Part shown: positions 26,461 to 35,464 of the stretch, one piece after another
Layout of the letters: every line of letters starts with the position of its first letter
How positions within the stretch are numbered: the stretch's first letter is position 1
Assembly (NCBI GenBank): GCA_038322235.1
Contig: JBBQFQ010000025.1
Coordinates: 5,118 to 69,117, forward strand
Direction of reading: 5' to 3'
DNA: 64,000 nucleotides
From: SZAS-18 sp038322235
Lineage (GTDB): Bacteria > Verrucomicrobiota > Verrucomicrobiia > Chthoniobacterales > SZAS-18
Translations under genes and position numbers: made by a program
Notes under the pieces: model-generated
Told to the model about the DNA's origin: nothing
The model's input: the letters and a program-made list of their open reading frames with translations, nothing else
Databases searched by the model: none

Positions 26461-28500
26461 GTGACCACCGAGCCTGCTGCGCCATCGTCCCCGGCGCCCC
26501 GCCTCCGGCAGCGCCTGGGCGTCCTGCACCAGTGGTTCGTCACACCTCCGGCCAATCTCTCGCTGGATCAGCTCGATTTCTACGCGCTCTCGAATTACAC
26601 GCACGCGCTCGGCCTGCTCTCGCACCTCTTCTTCCTCGGTTTCTTCCTCGTCCTCCGAGTCGACATCCTCGTCGCCTTCAACGTCCTCAGCATCGTGGTC
26701 TTCGTCGTTACCCTGACGCTCTCGATGAAGGGGAAGCTCGACCTCGCGCTCCTGCTCGGCGGCCTGGAAGTCGGCGGCCATCAGGCGCTCGCAGTCTTCG
26801 CGCTCGGACTCGGTCCGGCGTTCCAGCACTACATCCTCATCCTCATCATCGGAACATTGTACTACCGCCATCTGCCCATGCGCGTGCGCCTCGGAATGGC
26901 GGTGATGCCGCTGCTCTGGTACATCGCCGTGCACGTCTATGGGCTCCACTATCGGCCCTGGTACGACATCAGCCCTCTCGCGATCGACCTGTTCGCCGCG
27001 ATGAACGTCACGTTTTTCGTCGTGATCCTCATGGGCATGTGCCTCTACTTCCAAGTCTACGTGGAGCGCGCCCGGATCCTGGCGGAACGGCTTGCGCAGT
27101 CGAAGACGCTCTTCCTCGCGAACATGAGCCATGAGCTGCGGACGCCACTCAACGCGATTCTCGGCTTTGCCCAGATCCTCCAGCGCAGCAATGCACTCAA
27201 CGAGCAGGATCGCCGGAACCTCTCCACCATCAACCGCAGTGGCGAGCATCTCCTCGACCTGATCAACGACATCCTCGACATGTCGAAAGTCGAAGAGGGG
27301 AAGCTCACGCTTCAGCGCGCGACCTTCGATCTCCCGCGGCTCCTGCGGGATCTGCAGGGGATGTTCGCCCTGGCGGCGCGGCGAAAGAATCTCACCCTGC
27401 GATTCGAGCTCGACCCAGACCTCCCCCGTTTCGTCCGTACCGACGAGCTGCGCCTGCGCCAGGTGCTCATCAACCTCGTGGGAAACGCCCTCAAGTTCAC
27501 GACCCGCGGCGAGGTGAGCGTCTCCGCGCGCCAAACGAGCCCGGGCGCCAGCCGCGTGGCGTTCCGCGTCAGCGACACCGGAGCGGGCATTCGCGCCGAG
27601 GAACTCGGCGAACTGTTTCAGCTCTTCGTCCAGGCGGAGGCGGGCCGCAAATCGCGCCGCGGCACCGGCCTCGGCCTCGCGCTCAGTCAGCGTTTCGTCC
27701 AGCTCCTCGGCGGACAGATTACGGTCGAGAGCGAGGTGGGTCGGGGCAGTGCCTTCGCCTTTGCGATCCCGCTCGAGGTCGATGCGACGGCCGACGTTAA
27801 CTCGCGACTCGCAGAACGGCGCATCATCGGGATGAAAACGGACGGAAAGCCTCACCGGATGCTCGTCGTCGATGACAATCCCGAGAACCGCGACGTCCTC
27901 GTCCAGCTCCTCTCGGGCCTGGGGTTCGAGGTGACCTCGGCAAACGACGGCGCGGAGGGCGTCACCGCCTGGGAGCGCTCGTCGCCGGAGCTCATCTGGA
28001 TGGACCTGCGTATGCCGGTGATGGACGGACACGAGGCGTGCCGGGTGATCCGGGAGAAGGCCGCGTCAGCGGGACGGGCGTTTCCGCCGATTATTGCGAT
28101 CTCCGCCAGCAGCATGGATGGAGGGCGCGAGGGGGGGAAAGACGTGGGATTTGCGTCGTACGTGGGAAAGCCCTTCCGCGAGGGCGAGCTCTACGAGGTG
28201 ATGGAGCGGCATCTTCCGATTCGCTTCGAGTATGCCGAGGCGTTCTCCGTCCCGGCCGCGCCCGACGCCGAGGCGAGCGACGGGGAGACCGTCGCCATCC
28301 AGCTCGCTCGCGTGGACCCGGCCCTCGTGCGGGCGCTCGGGGCGACGGCCATGGTGGCCGACTTCGACGGGGCCAGGAGTGCCATCGAGCAGATTCGGCC
28401 GGCGCATCCCGCGCTGGCGGCGCGGCTGCTGGAGTTTCTGGAGGAATACCGGTTTGATACGCTGCAGGAACTCGTCGCCGAAAAGGAGGCCGGGAAGTGA
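26461..28500 (+). CDS. Membrane hybrid histidine kinase
   Basis: A 679-residue sensor kinase with GTG start at 26461, preceded by a C/T-rich run. Five to six transmembrane helices (about residues 45-195) form an integral membrane sensor with no large extracytoplasmic domain. The HisKA box MSHELRTPLN lies near residue 222. The ATPase domain (N box NLVGNALKF, G1 DTGAGI, G2 GTGLGLAL) spans about 320-440. A receiver (LVVDDNPENRD...WMDLRMPVMDG...GKPFREGEL) lies at about 465-585, and ~90 residues follow without an HPt motif. With the next two genes it forms a phosphorelay set; its own HPt partner could be the one ending the next protein. Confidence 0.9.
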   Translation: MTTEPAAPSSPAPRLRQRLGVLHQWFVTPPANLSLDQLDFYALSNYTHALGLLSHLFFLGFFLVLRVDILVAFNVLSIVVFVVTLTLSMKGKLDLALLLGGLEVGGHQALAVFALGLGPAFQHYILILIIGTLYYRHLPMRVRLGMAVMPLLWYIAVHVYGLHYRPWYDISPLAIDLFAAMNVTFFVVILMGMCLYFQVYVERARILAERLAQSKTLFLANMSHELRTPLNAILGFAQILQRSNALNEQDRRNLSTINRSGEHLLDLINDILDMSKVEEGKLTLQRATFDLPRLLRDLQGMFALAARRKNLTLRFELDPDLPRFVRTDELRLRQVLINLVGNALKFTTRGEVSVSARQTSPGASRVAFRVSDTGAGIRAEELGELFQLFVQAEAGRKSRRGTGLGLALSQRFVQLLGGQITVESEVGRGSAFAFAIPLEVDATADVNSRLAERRIIGMKTDGKPHRMLVVDDNPENRDVLVQLLSGLGFEVTSANDGAEGVTAWERSSPELIWMDLRMPVMDGHEACRVIREKAASAGRAFPPIIAISASSMDGGREGGKDVGFASYVGKPFREGELYEVMERHLPIRFEYAEAFSVPAAPDAEASDGETVAIQLARVDPALVRALGATAMVADFDGARSAIEQIRPAHPALAARLLEFLEEYRFDTLQELVAEKEAGK

Positions 28501-28891
28501 AGGCATTGGCGAAACCCGCAACGACGCAGCGGCGGACCGCTTTCGAGAGAGTGCGCTCGCGACGAGGAGGAGGAGTCTTCGGTTTTCAGCCGTCCGGAGA
28601 GCGCGAGATGAGTAGCCGAGCGTACCGCCCCCGGAGAAAACGTGAATCCGGTTCGTCCGGAGGACGGGAGAGGGTTCCGCCCGGTGGTCGTCGCGCCTCG
28701 CCGGGTCTCGCCGGATCTCGCGTCCTCCGGACGCCGGTTGATCGGGGTGGTCCAGGGGCTCCGCCCCCGGCTAGTCATCTTTGGTCCTCCGGCCCACCCA
28801 CTCGGAGTCCGGCCCGTAATCTTTGGTCCACCCGACCACCGACTCGGCGTCCGGCTCGTCACCTTTCGTCCTTTGCCTTCCTCTCTCCCTC
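28501..28891. other. 391-base gap with 42-bp tandem repeat
   Basis: No gene is supported. A GGGGCtccGCCCC hairpin at about 28757-28769 could be a weak transcription stop for the upstream kinase, but no T-tract follows. It is followed at once by 2.5 copies of a 42-base repeat, described separately, that run to 21 bases before the next start codon. Confidence 0.5.
28768..28871. repeat. 42-bp tandem repeat, 2.5 copies
   Basis: Unit 1 is 28768-28809, unit 2 is 28810-28851, and a half unit ends at 28871. Each unit reads cggctcgtcatctttggtcc then c-ggcccaccgactcggcgtc with a few differences. The array lies in the 5' leader of the next kinase gene, whose ATG is at 28892. Repeated sites at this place could bind a regulator or RNA-binding protein. 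The period is a multiple of three but no frame here belongs to a plausible protein. Confidence 0.7.
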
Positions 28892-30757
28892 ATGAGCCCG
28901 GCCCCCAGCATCCTCATCGTCGATGACACGCCGGAAAACCTCACGGTGCTGCGGGATATTCTCACTCACGCCGGATACCGGGTGCGGCCGGTCCTGCAAG
29001 GTGCGCTGGCGCTGAAAAGCGCGGCCGCCGATCCGCCCGATCTGATCCTTCTGGACATCATGATGCCGGACATGGACGGCTACGAGACTTGCCGTCGCCT
29101 GAAGGCGGAGGAGCGCACGAGGGACGTTCCCGTACTTTTCATCAGCGCGCTCGATGCGACCGAAAGCAAGGTGCTGGGCTTTTCGGTGGGGGCGCTCGAT
29201 TACATCCAGAAACCGTTTCGGGCCGAAGAGGTGCTCGCCCGGGTGCACACGCACCTCGCGCTGCGCGCGGCCGGGCGCCTCCTCGAGGTGCAGAACGAGC
29301 AACTCCGCGCGGCGGCGAGCCTACGCGAAGACGTGGACCGCATGCTGCGGCACGATCTGCGTGGTTCTCTCTCGGGGGTGATCGGATTCTCCGAGTTGAT
29401 CATCGAAGAACTCGGACCCGAGCATTCCGCAACGGAGCACGCCCGCGTCATCGCCGGGGTGGGCTACGCGATGCTCGGCATGATGCACGCGTCGTTCGAC
29501 CTGATGAAGATGGAGCGAGGGGTCTACGAGCTGCAGGCCGAAACGTTCGACCTCGTGGAGGTCATCCGGCAGGTCGTCACCGAGCACCAGCCCTCCGCGC
29601 AGCGACGGTCGCTGCGCATCCGGCTCGTCTTTCCCGAAGGCGCCGCCGAGGATGTCCTCGCGGTGGGCGAGCGGCTGCTCTCCCACAGCCTTTTTCACAA
29701 CGTCGTGAAGAACGCGATCGAAGCCTCGCCGGCCGGGGATTCCATCGAGATCGCCTTCGATGCGAGCGCCGGCGCGGTCGTGGTCCGCGTCCGGAACGCG
29801 GGCGCCGTGCCCGAGGAAATCCGCGAGCGGTTCTTCGAAAAATTTGTCACGCACGGGAAGACCGATGGCACCGGACTCGGCACGTACTCCGCCCGTCTCA
29901 TGGCCGCGACCCAGAACGGCACGATCGCCCTCGACGCGAGCGAGGCGGGCGCGACCACGATCATCATCACCCTGCCGCCACCGGAAGCGGACGAGGCAGC
30001 CGAATTCCGAGCCAACCGCACCCAAACGCAGGAGGCGCAGGCCCGACGCTTCCCCACGGTGGACCTGCCCGAGGTGGACGTGCTGATTGCCGATGACGAC
30101 GCGGCGAACCGGGCGTACCTGAAACGGATCCTTCCGAGTCCGCCGCTCCGGCTGACCTTCGCTGCCGATGGCACCGAGGCCCTCGCCGCGCTGGAGCAGG
30201 GCGATTTCGCGGTAGCGTTTGTCGACCTCGAAATGCCCGGGCTCTCGGGTCTGGAACTCGCGCGCCGCTTCCGGGAGGCGCGGCCGGGAGCGGGAGCCGA
30301 CGGCTCGCCGGAGGCAGCGCGCACAATCCTGATCGGCGTTTCCGGCCACCAGGAGGCGGCGGATCGCGAGCGTTGTTTCGAAGCGGGCTTTCATCGCCTG
30401 CTCGGAAAGCCGGTCGCGAGGCGCCAGCTGCTCGATGAGCTCAAGCAGGCCCTCGCGCCTGGTTCGGCGGTGCTCCACCTCGATCCCGCGATCCGCGATC
30501 TCGTTCCCGAGTTTCTCGCCTCCCAGCACGCGCTGATTGCGGAGCTCGAGGTCCTGATTGCCACGGCGGATGCCCCGCGCCTGCGCTCGCTCGCGCACCG
30601 GCTCCAGGGCAGCTTCGCCATGTACGGCTTCGCGACCGCCAGCCGACTCGCCACCGCCGTCGAGGTCGCTGGAAAGGCGGAGGATTTTCCGCGCGCCCTG
30701 ATTTTGATCGACGACCTCCGCGCTCATCTGGCACCACTGGAGATCCGCTACGCGTAA
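28892..30757 (+). CDS. REC-kinase-REC-HPt phosphorelay protein
   Basis: A 621-residue soluble protein with four signalling domains in one chain: an N-terminal receiver (LIVDDTPENL; LLDIMMPDMDG; KPF, residues ~5-120), a HisKA-like helix pair with RHDLRGSL near 155, a GHKL ATPase (N box NVVKNAIEAS; GTGLGTYSA; ~240-365), a second receiver (VLIADDDAANR; FVDLEMPGLSG; GKPVARRQ; ~395-520) and a C-terminal HPt helix bundle with AHRLQGSFAMYG near 570. It has no membrane segment. It begins after a 42-bp repeat leader. The single-receiver gene follows one base after its stop, so phosphate flow among the three neighbours is likely. Confidence 0.88.
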   Translation: MSPAPSILIVDDTPENLTVLRDILTHAGYRVRPVLQGALALKSAAADPPDLILLDIMMPDMDGYETCRRLKAEERTRDVPVLFISALDATESKVLGFSVGALDYIQKPFRAEEVLARVHTHLALRAAGRLLEVQNEQLRAAASLREDVDRMLRHDLRGSLSGVIGFSELIIEELGPEHSATEHARVIAGVGYAMLGMMHASFDLMKMERGVYELQAETFDLVEVIRQVVTEHQPSAQRRSLRIRLVFPEGAAEDVLAVGERLLSHSLFHNVVKNAIEASPAGDSIEIAFDASAGAVVVRVRNAGAVPEEIRERFFEKFVTHGKTDGTGLGTYSARLMAATQNGTIALDASEAGATTIIITLPPPEADEAAEFRANRTQTQEAQARRFPTVDLPEVDVLIADDDAANRAYLKRILPSPPLRLTFAADGTEALAALEQGDFAVAFVDLEMPGLSGLELARRFREARPGAGADGSPEAARTILIGVSGHQEAADRERCFEAGFHRLLGKPVARRQLLDELKQALAPGSAVLHLDPAIRDLVPEFLASQHALIAELEVLIATADAPRLRSLAHRLQGSFAMYGFATASRLATAVEVAGKAEDFPRALILIDDLRAHLAPLEIRYA

Positions 30758-30758
30758 C

Positions 30759-31136
30759 ATGTCCACGTCCCGCAAGATTCTCATCATCGACGACGATCCG
30801 AACGTCACGAAGCTCCTGCGCATCAAACTCGAGGCCCGGGGCGGGATCGTGACGGCAGAGACCAACTCGCCGCGCGATGCCGCGGAGCTCGCGCGCCAGT
30901 TTCAGCCGGAACTCATCGTCTGCGACATCGACATGGGGGTGACCGATGGAGGCGAGGTCGCCCACGAGATCGGGGCCGATCCGAAGACGGCGTCCATCCC
31001 CATTGTGTTCCTGTCGTCGATGATCACGCCGGACGACATGACGCAGCGCTCCGGCGGCCGCCGGCTTATTTCGAAAAAGCTTCCCGCCGCGGACATTATC
31101 GAATGCATCGTGCGCGAGCTGCCGCCGCACGCGTAG
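30759..31136 (+). CDS. Single-domain response regulator
   Basis: A 125-residue receiver with no output domain. The acidic pair is in ILIIDDDPN, the phospho-acceptor Asp in IVCDIDMGVTDGG, the Ser/Thr switch in IVFLSSM and the Lys in ISKKLPA. The segment after the acceptor Asp departs from the usual M-P-x-M-x-G. It starts one base after the REC-kinase-REC-HPt gene and is surely co-transcribed. It may accept phosphate from the HPt domain or act as a phosphate sink or protein-protein output. Confidence 0.88.
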   Translation: MSTSRKILIIDDDPNVTKLLRIKLEARGGIVTAETNSPRDAAELARQFQPELIVCDIDMGVTDGGEVAHEIGADPKTASIPIVFLSSMITPDDMTQRSGGRRLISKKLPAADIIECIVRELPPHA

Positions 31137-31233
31137 TCCCCACCCACCGGAGCCCGCCGTAAAAGATTCGGGTTCATTCGGGTAAAATTCGTGGTTCCGT
31201 ATCCGATTGTCTGCATTACCCACCCCCCCGACC

Positions 31234-31572
31234 ATGTCTGCCAAATACGAACTCAAGCTCGATTCCGCCGGAAAATTCATGTTCAACCTGAAAGCGGCCA
31301 ACGGAGAGGTCATCCTCACCAGCCAGGCTTACACCGCGAAGGCAAGCGCTCTCGAGGGCATTGCCTCCGTCCAGAAAAACGGCGTCAGCGAGGCCCATTT
31401 CGAAGTGAAGCATTCCACGAAGAACGAGCCGTATTTCGTCCTCAAGGCCACGAACGGCGAGGTGATCGGACGCAGCGAAATGTATTCGTCCGAGGCCGCG
31501 ATGAAGAACGGCATCGCGTCCGTGGAAAAGAACTGTCCCTCCGCAAAGATCGACGACCACACGGCGGCGTGA
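31234..31572 (+). CDS. yegP: YegP-family (DUF1508) protein
   Basis: A 112-residue protein made of two tandem DUF1508 repeats: F-x-F-N-L-K-A-A-N-G-E-V-I-L-T-S-Q-x-Y near residue 15 and F-V-L-K-A-T-N-G-E-V-I-G-R-S-E-M-Y near residue 67, each followed by A-x-x-G-I-A-S-V. This is the full YegP layout. The start at 31234 fits the family N-terminus; it is preceded by a C-rich run. Function is not established in the family. It lies 97 bases after the receiver gene. Confidence 0.9.
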   Translation: MSAKYELKLDSAGKFMFNLKAANGEVILTSQAYTAKASALEGIASVQKNGVSEAHFEVKHSTKNEPYFVLKATNGEVIGRSEMYSSEAAMKNGIASVEKNCPSAKIDDHTAA

Positions 31573-31690
31573 GCGGACGACTTTCGCGCGTCGAACGATG
31601 CCATCCGGCGGGAGTAGCTCCCGCCGGCACCGGTCGCGTTCCCCTTGGTTCTCATTCGCGCAGTCGCCACCTTGCGTCGCCGGGCACCCG

Positions 31691-31696
31691 GGAGGT
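31691..31696 (+). promoter_or_regulatory. Shine-Dalgarno site deciding a start
   Basis: The sequence ggaggt lies 9 bases before the ATG at 31706. It is one of the few clear Shine-Dalgarno sites in the window and selects that ATG over the upstream in-frame one at 31598. Confidence 0.6.
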
Positions 31697-31705
31697 AACT
31701 GGGAA

Positions 31706-31972
31706 ATGACCGATGATCTGCGCGGTGGCCCGGAGTTTCTTTCCTCCAAACATCGGGGGGTGATGATCGCTGTCCGCCTTGAGGCCCAGCTCGCCGGTCT
31801 GCTGCGGCAGAAGCATCACGAGGAGATCGAGCGCGCGCTGCGGGGCGCCGTGATCCTCGATCCGCTGACCAATCCGCGTCGCTGGCCCGTCGAACTCCGG
31901 GGAGCGAACGAGGAAGCCGCGGTCGAACACGCCCGTCGCATCGCGGCCGCGGGAAAGGCGGAGACGCCGTAG
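31706..31972 (+). CDS. Small hypothetical protein
   Basis: An 88-residue, mostly helical soluble protein (MTDDLRGG..., then VRLEAQLAGLLRQKHHEEIERAL). The start is chosen by the ggaggt site nine bases upstream. It has no signal peptide, membrane segment or known motif. It ends 63 bases before the convergent end of the S9 peptidase gene. It may be a small regulatory or structural protein; I do not recognise a family. Confidence 0.5.
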   Translation: MTDDLRGGPEFLSSKHRGVMIAVRLEAQLAGLLRQKHHEEIERALRGAVILDPLTNPRRWPVELRGANEEAAVEHARRIAAAGKAETP

Positions 31973-32035
31973 TGACAGGGCCCTCGCGAGACATCCGCGC
32001 GACCCCGGGGGATGACGCCAGGGACGGGGTCCCCG

Positions 32036-34183
32036 TCACTTCAGCCACTTGGCGAGCCAGGCGTGGACTTCGGAGAACCAGTAGCGGCTCTCCTCGCCCT
32101 TGCGGATCCAATGATTCTCTTCGGGGAAGACGATCAGTTTACTCGGGACCTGCAGACGCTGTTGCACGGCAAAGTTCATCAGCGCGTTGTTCACCGGCAC
32201 CCGAAAATCCTGCTCGCCGACGGTGATCAGGATTGGCGTGAGGAAGCCGGTGCCCTTGTCATGGTTTCCCGCCTGGAGGAGCGGGCTCTGCTCGCGCCAG
32301 ACCCGGGCGTCCGCCCACGGCGGGCCACCGCTGTTCACCTCGCGGCCGAAGATGCTGTCACTCGTGCCCCACTGCATCACGAGATCCATTTCGCCTGCGT
32401 GTGACACGATGCACTTGAAGCGCGTCGTCGTCGCTTGGAGCCAGTTCGCGAGGTGCCCGCCATAGCTCGCCCCCGCCGCGGCCTGACGCGCCGGATCGAG
32501 AAACGGAAACCGCTTCAGCGCGTCATCCGCCGCGTCCAGCAGGTCGTCGCCGGGACCCTTCAGCGGATCGTTTTGAATCGCCAGCGTGAAGGCCTCTCCG
32601 TAGCCGGTCGAGCCGGAGTAGTCGGTCAGGAGCACGGCATAGCCCGGCGCGGCAAGAAGGTGATAATTCCAGCGCAGCACCCAGGCATCGCGCCACATCG
32701 AGGCGGCGCCGCCGTGCATGACGACGAGGAGCGGATATTTCCTGGCCGCGTCAAATCCGGCGGGCCGGACCAGCATGCTGTGGAGGGGCTCGCCTCGGCG
32801 GCTCGTGGTCGTGAAATGCTCCACCGGCGCGAGATCCAGCGCCGCAACTCTGGCGCCACCGAAATTCGTCAGGGGCTTGGGCGCAGCACCGGCCGGGCTG
32901 AATTCGAAGACTTCCGGCGGAGTCGTCGCGGAGTCCCAGTTCGCGATCAGCCGCGCGCCCCCGGCCGCGAGTCCGCTCACGCAGCCCGTCACCGGTGACC
33001 TCTCCTCGCGCACCGCGCCGCCGGCCAGCGGCATCGAGTACAACTTCTCCAAGCCCGCGTGCTCAAAGCTGAACCAAACCCGGTCGCTCTTTTCCGGCAG
33101 CGCGAATCGGGAGACCGAGCGATCAAGCGCCGCGGTCAGGACGCGGCGTTTGGCCGACTCGAACGGCCACGGAAAACTCGTGAGCCGGTCCAGACCGTAA
33201 ATGGTGTCGGCGCGTTCCTCGCTGGTGAGGCAGAAGAGCGCCTTTCCGTCCGGCGCGAAGGCGAGCGAGCGATAGCTGCGCTGGTCGCTCGTCAGGTTTG
33301 CCGGCTCGCCGCCACCGAGCGGCAGCGCGAAGATCTGGGCCCGGACATTGGCACGCGCGCTCTCGTCGCGATTGACCGCCATCGCGAAGACGATGCCCGT
33401 TCCGTCGGGCATCCAAAGCGCCTCGATCATCTCGCCCGCTTCATCCGGTCGTCCCCCGACGCCTTTCAACGCGCCAAATTTCGTGCCCGCGAAAAGGTCC
33501 TGCGCCTTCGCGCCCGCGACGGCGTCCTGGACGAAGAGATGCGGACGCTTTTCGTCGAGCCATTGATCCCAGAACCGCGGTGGAAAACTCTCGTAGGCGC
33601 GCGCCTTGTATTTCCGGTCCTTCGCTTCCTTCGCGGCTTTCTTGTTCGCCTCCTCGTCGAGACAGCCGGGGAACGTGTCGCTGACGAAGAGCAGCCTTTT
33701 CCCGTCCGGGCTCCACTTCGGCTGACGCGCCCCGAGCGAGAGCGAGGTCACGCGTTCTGCCTCGCCTCCCGCGGCCAGATTGAGAACGTGGATTTGCGCC
33801 ACCTCGTCCCCGTCGCGCTTCGCATCAAACGCGAGGCGCGAGCCATCCTGCGACCACGCCACGTTGCCTTCCGCCCCCTTCGTGAAGGTGATCTTCCGGG
33901 CCGGGCTCTCGTCCGTGAGCGACTTGAGCCAGAGATCGCTGACTTGTTCCTTCGCATCGTAGGCCGGCTCGATGACCGAAAAGACCACCCATTTCCCATC
34001 CGGACTCGGCGTCGGCGGTCCAACGCGCTTGAGCAACCAAAGCGCTTCGTGGGTGATCGGCTGGCGCGCGACGGGAGTCGCTGAAGCCGGGGGAAGCGCC
34101 GCCGGCTTCTTTTCTTCGGCGAGGACCCCATGGGTTAGGAGCAGCAGAAGAGTGAGCTTGGGAAGAAGCGAGGCGGCTTTCAT
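32036..34183 (-). CDS. S9-family prolyl oligopeptidase-like serine peptidase, exported
   Basis: A 715-residue peptidase. The start at 34183 opens into a signal peptide (LLPKLTLLLLLTHGVLAEE). The N-terminal ~430 residues are WD-like TolB/DPP-type beta-propeller blades (SPDGKWVVFSV; WSQDGSRLAFDAKRDG; WSPDGKRLLFVSD). The C-terminal alpha/beta hydrolase domain has the full triad: Ser573 in GASYGGH, Asp659 in GEQDFRVP and His691 in ENHWI. It probably trims short peptides in the periplasm. The 5' frame extension to 34546 is rejected because it lies before the signal peptide. Confidence 0.92.
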   Translation of the reverse strand: MKAASLLPKLTLLLLLTHGVLAEEKKPAALPPASATPVARQPITHEALWLLKRVGPPTPSPDGKWVVFSVIEPAYDAKEQVSDLWLKSLTDESPARKITFTKGAEGNVAWSQDGSRLAFDAKRDGDEVAQIHVLNLAAGGEAERVTSLSLGARQPKWSPDGKRLLFVSDTFPGCLDEEANKKAAKEAKDRKYKARAYESFPPRFWDQWLDEKRPHLFVQDAVAGAKAQDLFAGTKFGALKGVGGRPDEAGEMIEALWMPDGTGIVFAMAVNRDESARANVRAQIFALPLGGGEPANLTSDQRSYRSLAFAPDGKALFCLTSEERADTIYGLDRLTSFPWPFESAKRRVLTAALDRSVSRFALPEKSDRVWFSFEHAGLEKLYSMPLAGGAVREERSPVTGCVSGLAAGGARLIANWDSATTPPEVFEFSPAGAAPKPLTNFGGARVAALDLAPVEHFTTTSRRGEPLHSMLVRPAGFDAARKYPLLVVMHGGAASMWRDAWVLRWNYHLLAAPGYAVLLTDYSGSTGYGEAFTLAIQNDPLKGPGDDLLDAADDALKRFPFLDPARQAAAGASYGGHLANWLQATTTRFKCIVSHAGEMDLVMQWGTSDSIFGREVNSGGPPWADARVWREQSPLLQAGNHDKGTGFLTPILITVGEQDFRVPVNNALMNFAVQQRLQVPSKLIVFPEENHWIRKGEESRYWFSEVHAWLAKWLK

Positions 34184-34706
34184 GGAAATCAGTTCGGTGG
34201 CTCGCGGGGCGGCGAATGAGAAGTCCGCCCCGCAGGCCGAATCCATCGCTGCGTCCCTCCACCCGATCAATCCGCAGATCTCCACCGTGTCGGTCCGCGG
34301 GCTCAGATCTTTTCGTATCCAGCGGCCGTCGCGTCCAATGCGACCGTGAGCGCGGTCCATTCGGATTCGGCTGCGGCGAACTCCGCTGATTCGCCGACGC
34401 GGGAAAGACGCCTCCGGCCCCACGTTTCGCCGAGACGGCGCGCCAGGGTCGCACCGAGGCGACCTCCGCCGACTCCGCTGAAGGTCATGGCCGCCAATCC
34501 TCAGACCGACCGGAAAGGCACCTGGTACGTTCGCGGTCGAGCCCAAGACTAGCCAAGGTTTAGCGATTTCCCGCGCTCACCACGTCATCGAAAACAGAAA
34601 GCGAGTTGGTACCCCGCAATGGTTTGTTGGGCGATCAATCACAATGAATCTCAGCGCCCTCCCCGCGGTTGCGCCCCGGGGATGAGAGGCCGAACATCGC
34701 TGTGTC
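34184..34706. other. 523-base gap without a supported gene
   Basis: The region carries the divergent promoters of the S9 peptidase and the small-protein/nucleotidyltransferase pair. A 64-codon minus-strand frame at 34303-34497 has coding-like composition but no match I know and no ribosome-binding site. I see no repeat or terminator-like hairpin. Confidence 0.4.
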
Positions 34707-34886
34707 ATGTCGATGCCCGAGCCGCTCCTACCGACGCCGCGTCGCAGTGCGTCGGCCGCCCGCTCCCTCGCGGCCGAAATCAAACGTCTCCGAGCGATGA
34801 CGGTGGAGGAACGAATCAAGGCCGCACTGACGCTGCGCGAGCGCTTCGCCTGGCTTCAGCCGTCGCCGAGAAAGGCCGAGTCGTGA
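34707..34886 (+). CDS. Small protein overlapping a nucleotidyltransferase gene
   Basis: A 59-residue, basic, helical protein (MSMPEPLLPTPRRSASAARS, then MTVEERIKAALTLRERFAWLQPSP). Its TGA overlaps the GTG start of the next gene (GTGA), so the two are coupled. The M-T-V-E-E-R-I-x-x-A-L-x-L segment resembles small proteins encoded before DUF6036-type nucleotidyltransferases. It is a candidate antitoxin or partner subunit; this is inference from layout, not from a recognised domain. Confidence 0.65.
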   Translation: MSMPEPLLPTPRRSASAARSLAAEIKRLRAMTVEERIKAALTLRERFAWLQPSPRKAES

Positions 34887-35434
34887 GCCAACCGGATGCC
34901 CTCCTGGCGGCAGCCGAGGACGTCGTTGGTCTTCTGAAAGGCCACGGCGTCGATGCGGTCGTCATCGGGGCTGTCGCTCTCGCCGCCTACCATTACGTCC
35001 GGCAGACTGAGGATCTGGATCTGGCGGTGAACGCCGACCTGGCCAAGATGCGTGCGATCGTCGGGGCGCTCGCGGCCGCAGGCTACACGGCGGAGTTCCA
35101 CCCCCCGGACTCAGACGATCCCCTGGCTGGCGTCATCGATGTCAGGGGGCCGTTTGGTCTGATCCAGATCATCAGTTTTTCCGGACGTTTCCCGGCAGTC
35201 GTGGAAGAGGGCGTGAGGGAGGCAGAGTTGATGGTGCGGGCGCAGAGTTCGCTCCGCATCGTCCCGCTCCCGCATTTGATCGCGCTCAAACTCTACGCTG
35301 GTGGCTATAAATCGAAGGCCGATATCCTCGAGTTACTGGCTCGAAATCCGGCGGCCGACGTGGAAGCGATCAAGGCACTCTGCCGACGGTATCGGCTTGC
35401 GGGCCTGGACGAGTTGCTTCGCGAGCTCCGCTGA
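34883..35434 (+). CDS. Nucleotidyltransferase-fold protein (AbiEii/DUF6036-like)
   Basis: A 183-residue protein of the minimal nucleotidyltransferase superfamily. The core motif appears as VVIGAVALAAYHY then EDLDLAV (about residues 28-53), matching the G-x...D-x-D pattern, with Ala in place of the usual Ser after the first Gly. A later helical part (LPHLIALKLYAGGYKSKADILELL) is typical of AbiEii/DUF6036 members. GTG start overlaps the stop of the upstream 59-residue gene. The pair resembles type IV toxin-antitoxin or abortive-infection modules, where the transferase is the toxin. No activity can be claimed. Confidence 0.78.
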   Translation: MSQPDALLAAAEDVVGLLKGHGVDAVVIGAVALAAYHYVRQTEDLDLAVNADLAKMRAIVGALAAAGYTAEFHPPDSDDPLAGVIDVRGPFGLIQIISFSGRFPAVVEEGVREAELMVRAQSSLRIVPLPHLIALKLYAGGYKSKADILELLARNPAADVEAIKALCRRYRLAGLDELLRELR

Positions 35435-35464
35435 GCGCGTGATGCGCCGAGCGCCGGAGCATCC

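Noticed and set aside
31598..31705. Upstream in-frame start for the 88-residue small protein
   Set aside because: The first 36 residues look like translated leader and a good Shine-Dalgarno site selects the ATG at 31706.
34303..34497. 64-codon minus-strand frame upstream of the S9 peptidase
   Set aside because: Composition is coding-like, but no ribosome-binding site, partner or known family supports it.
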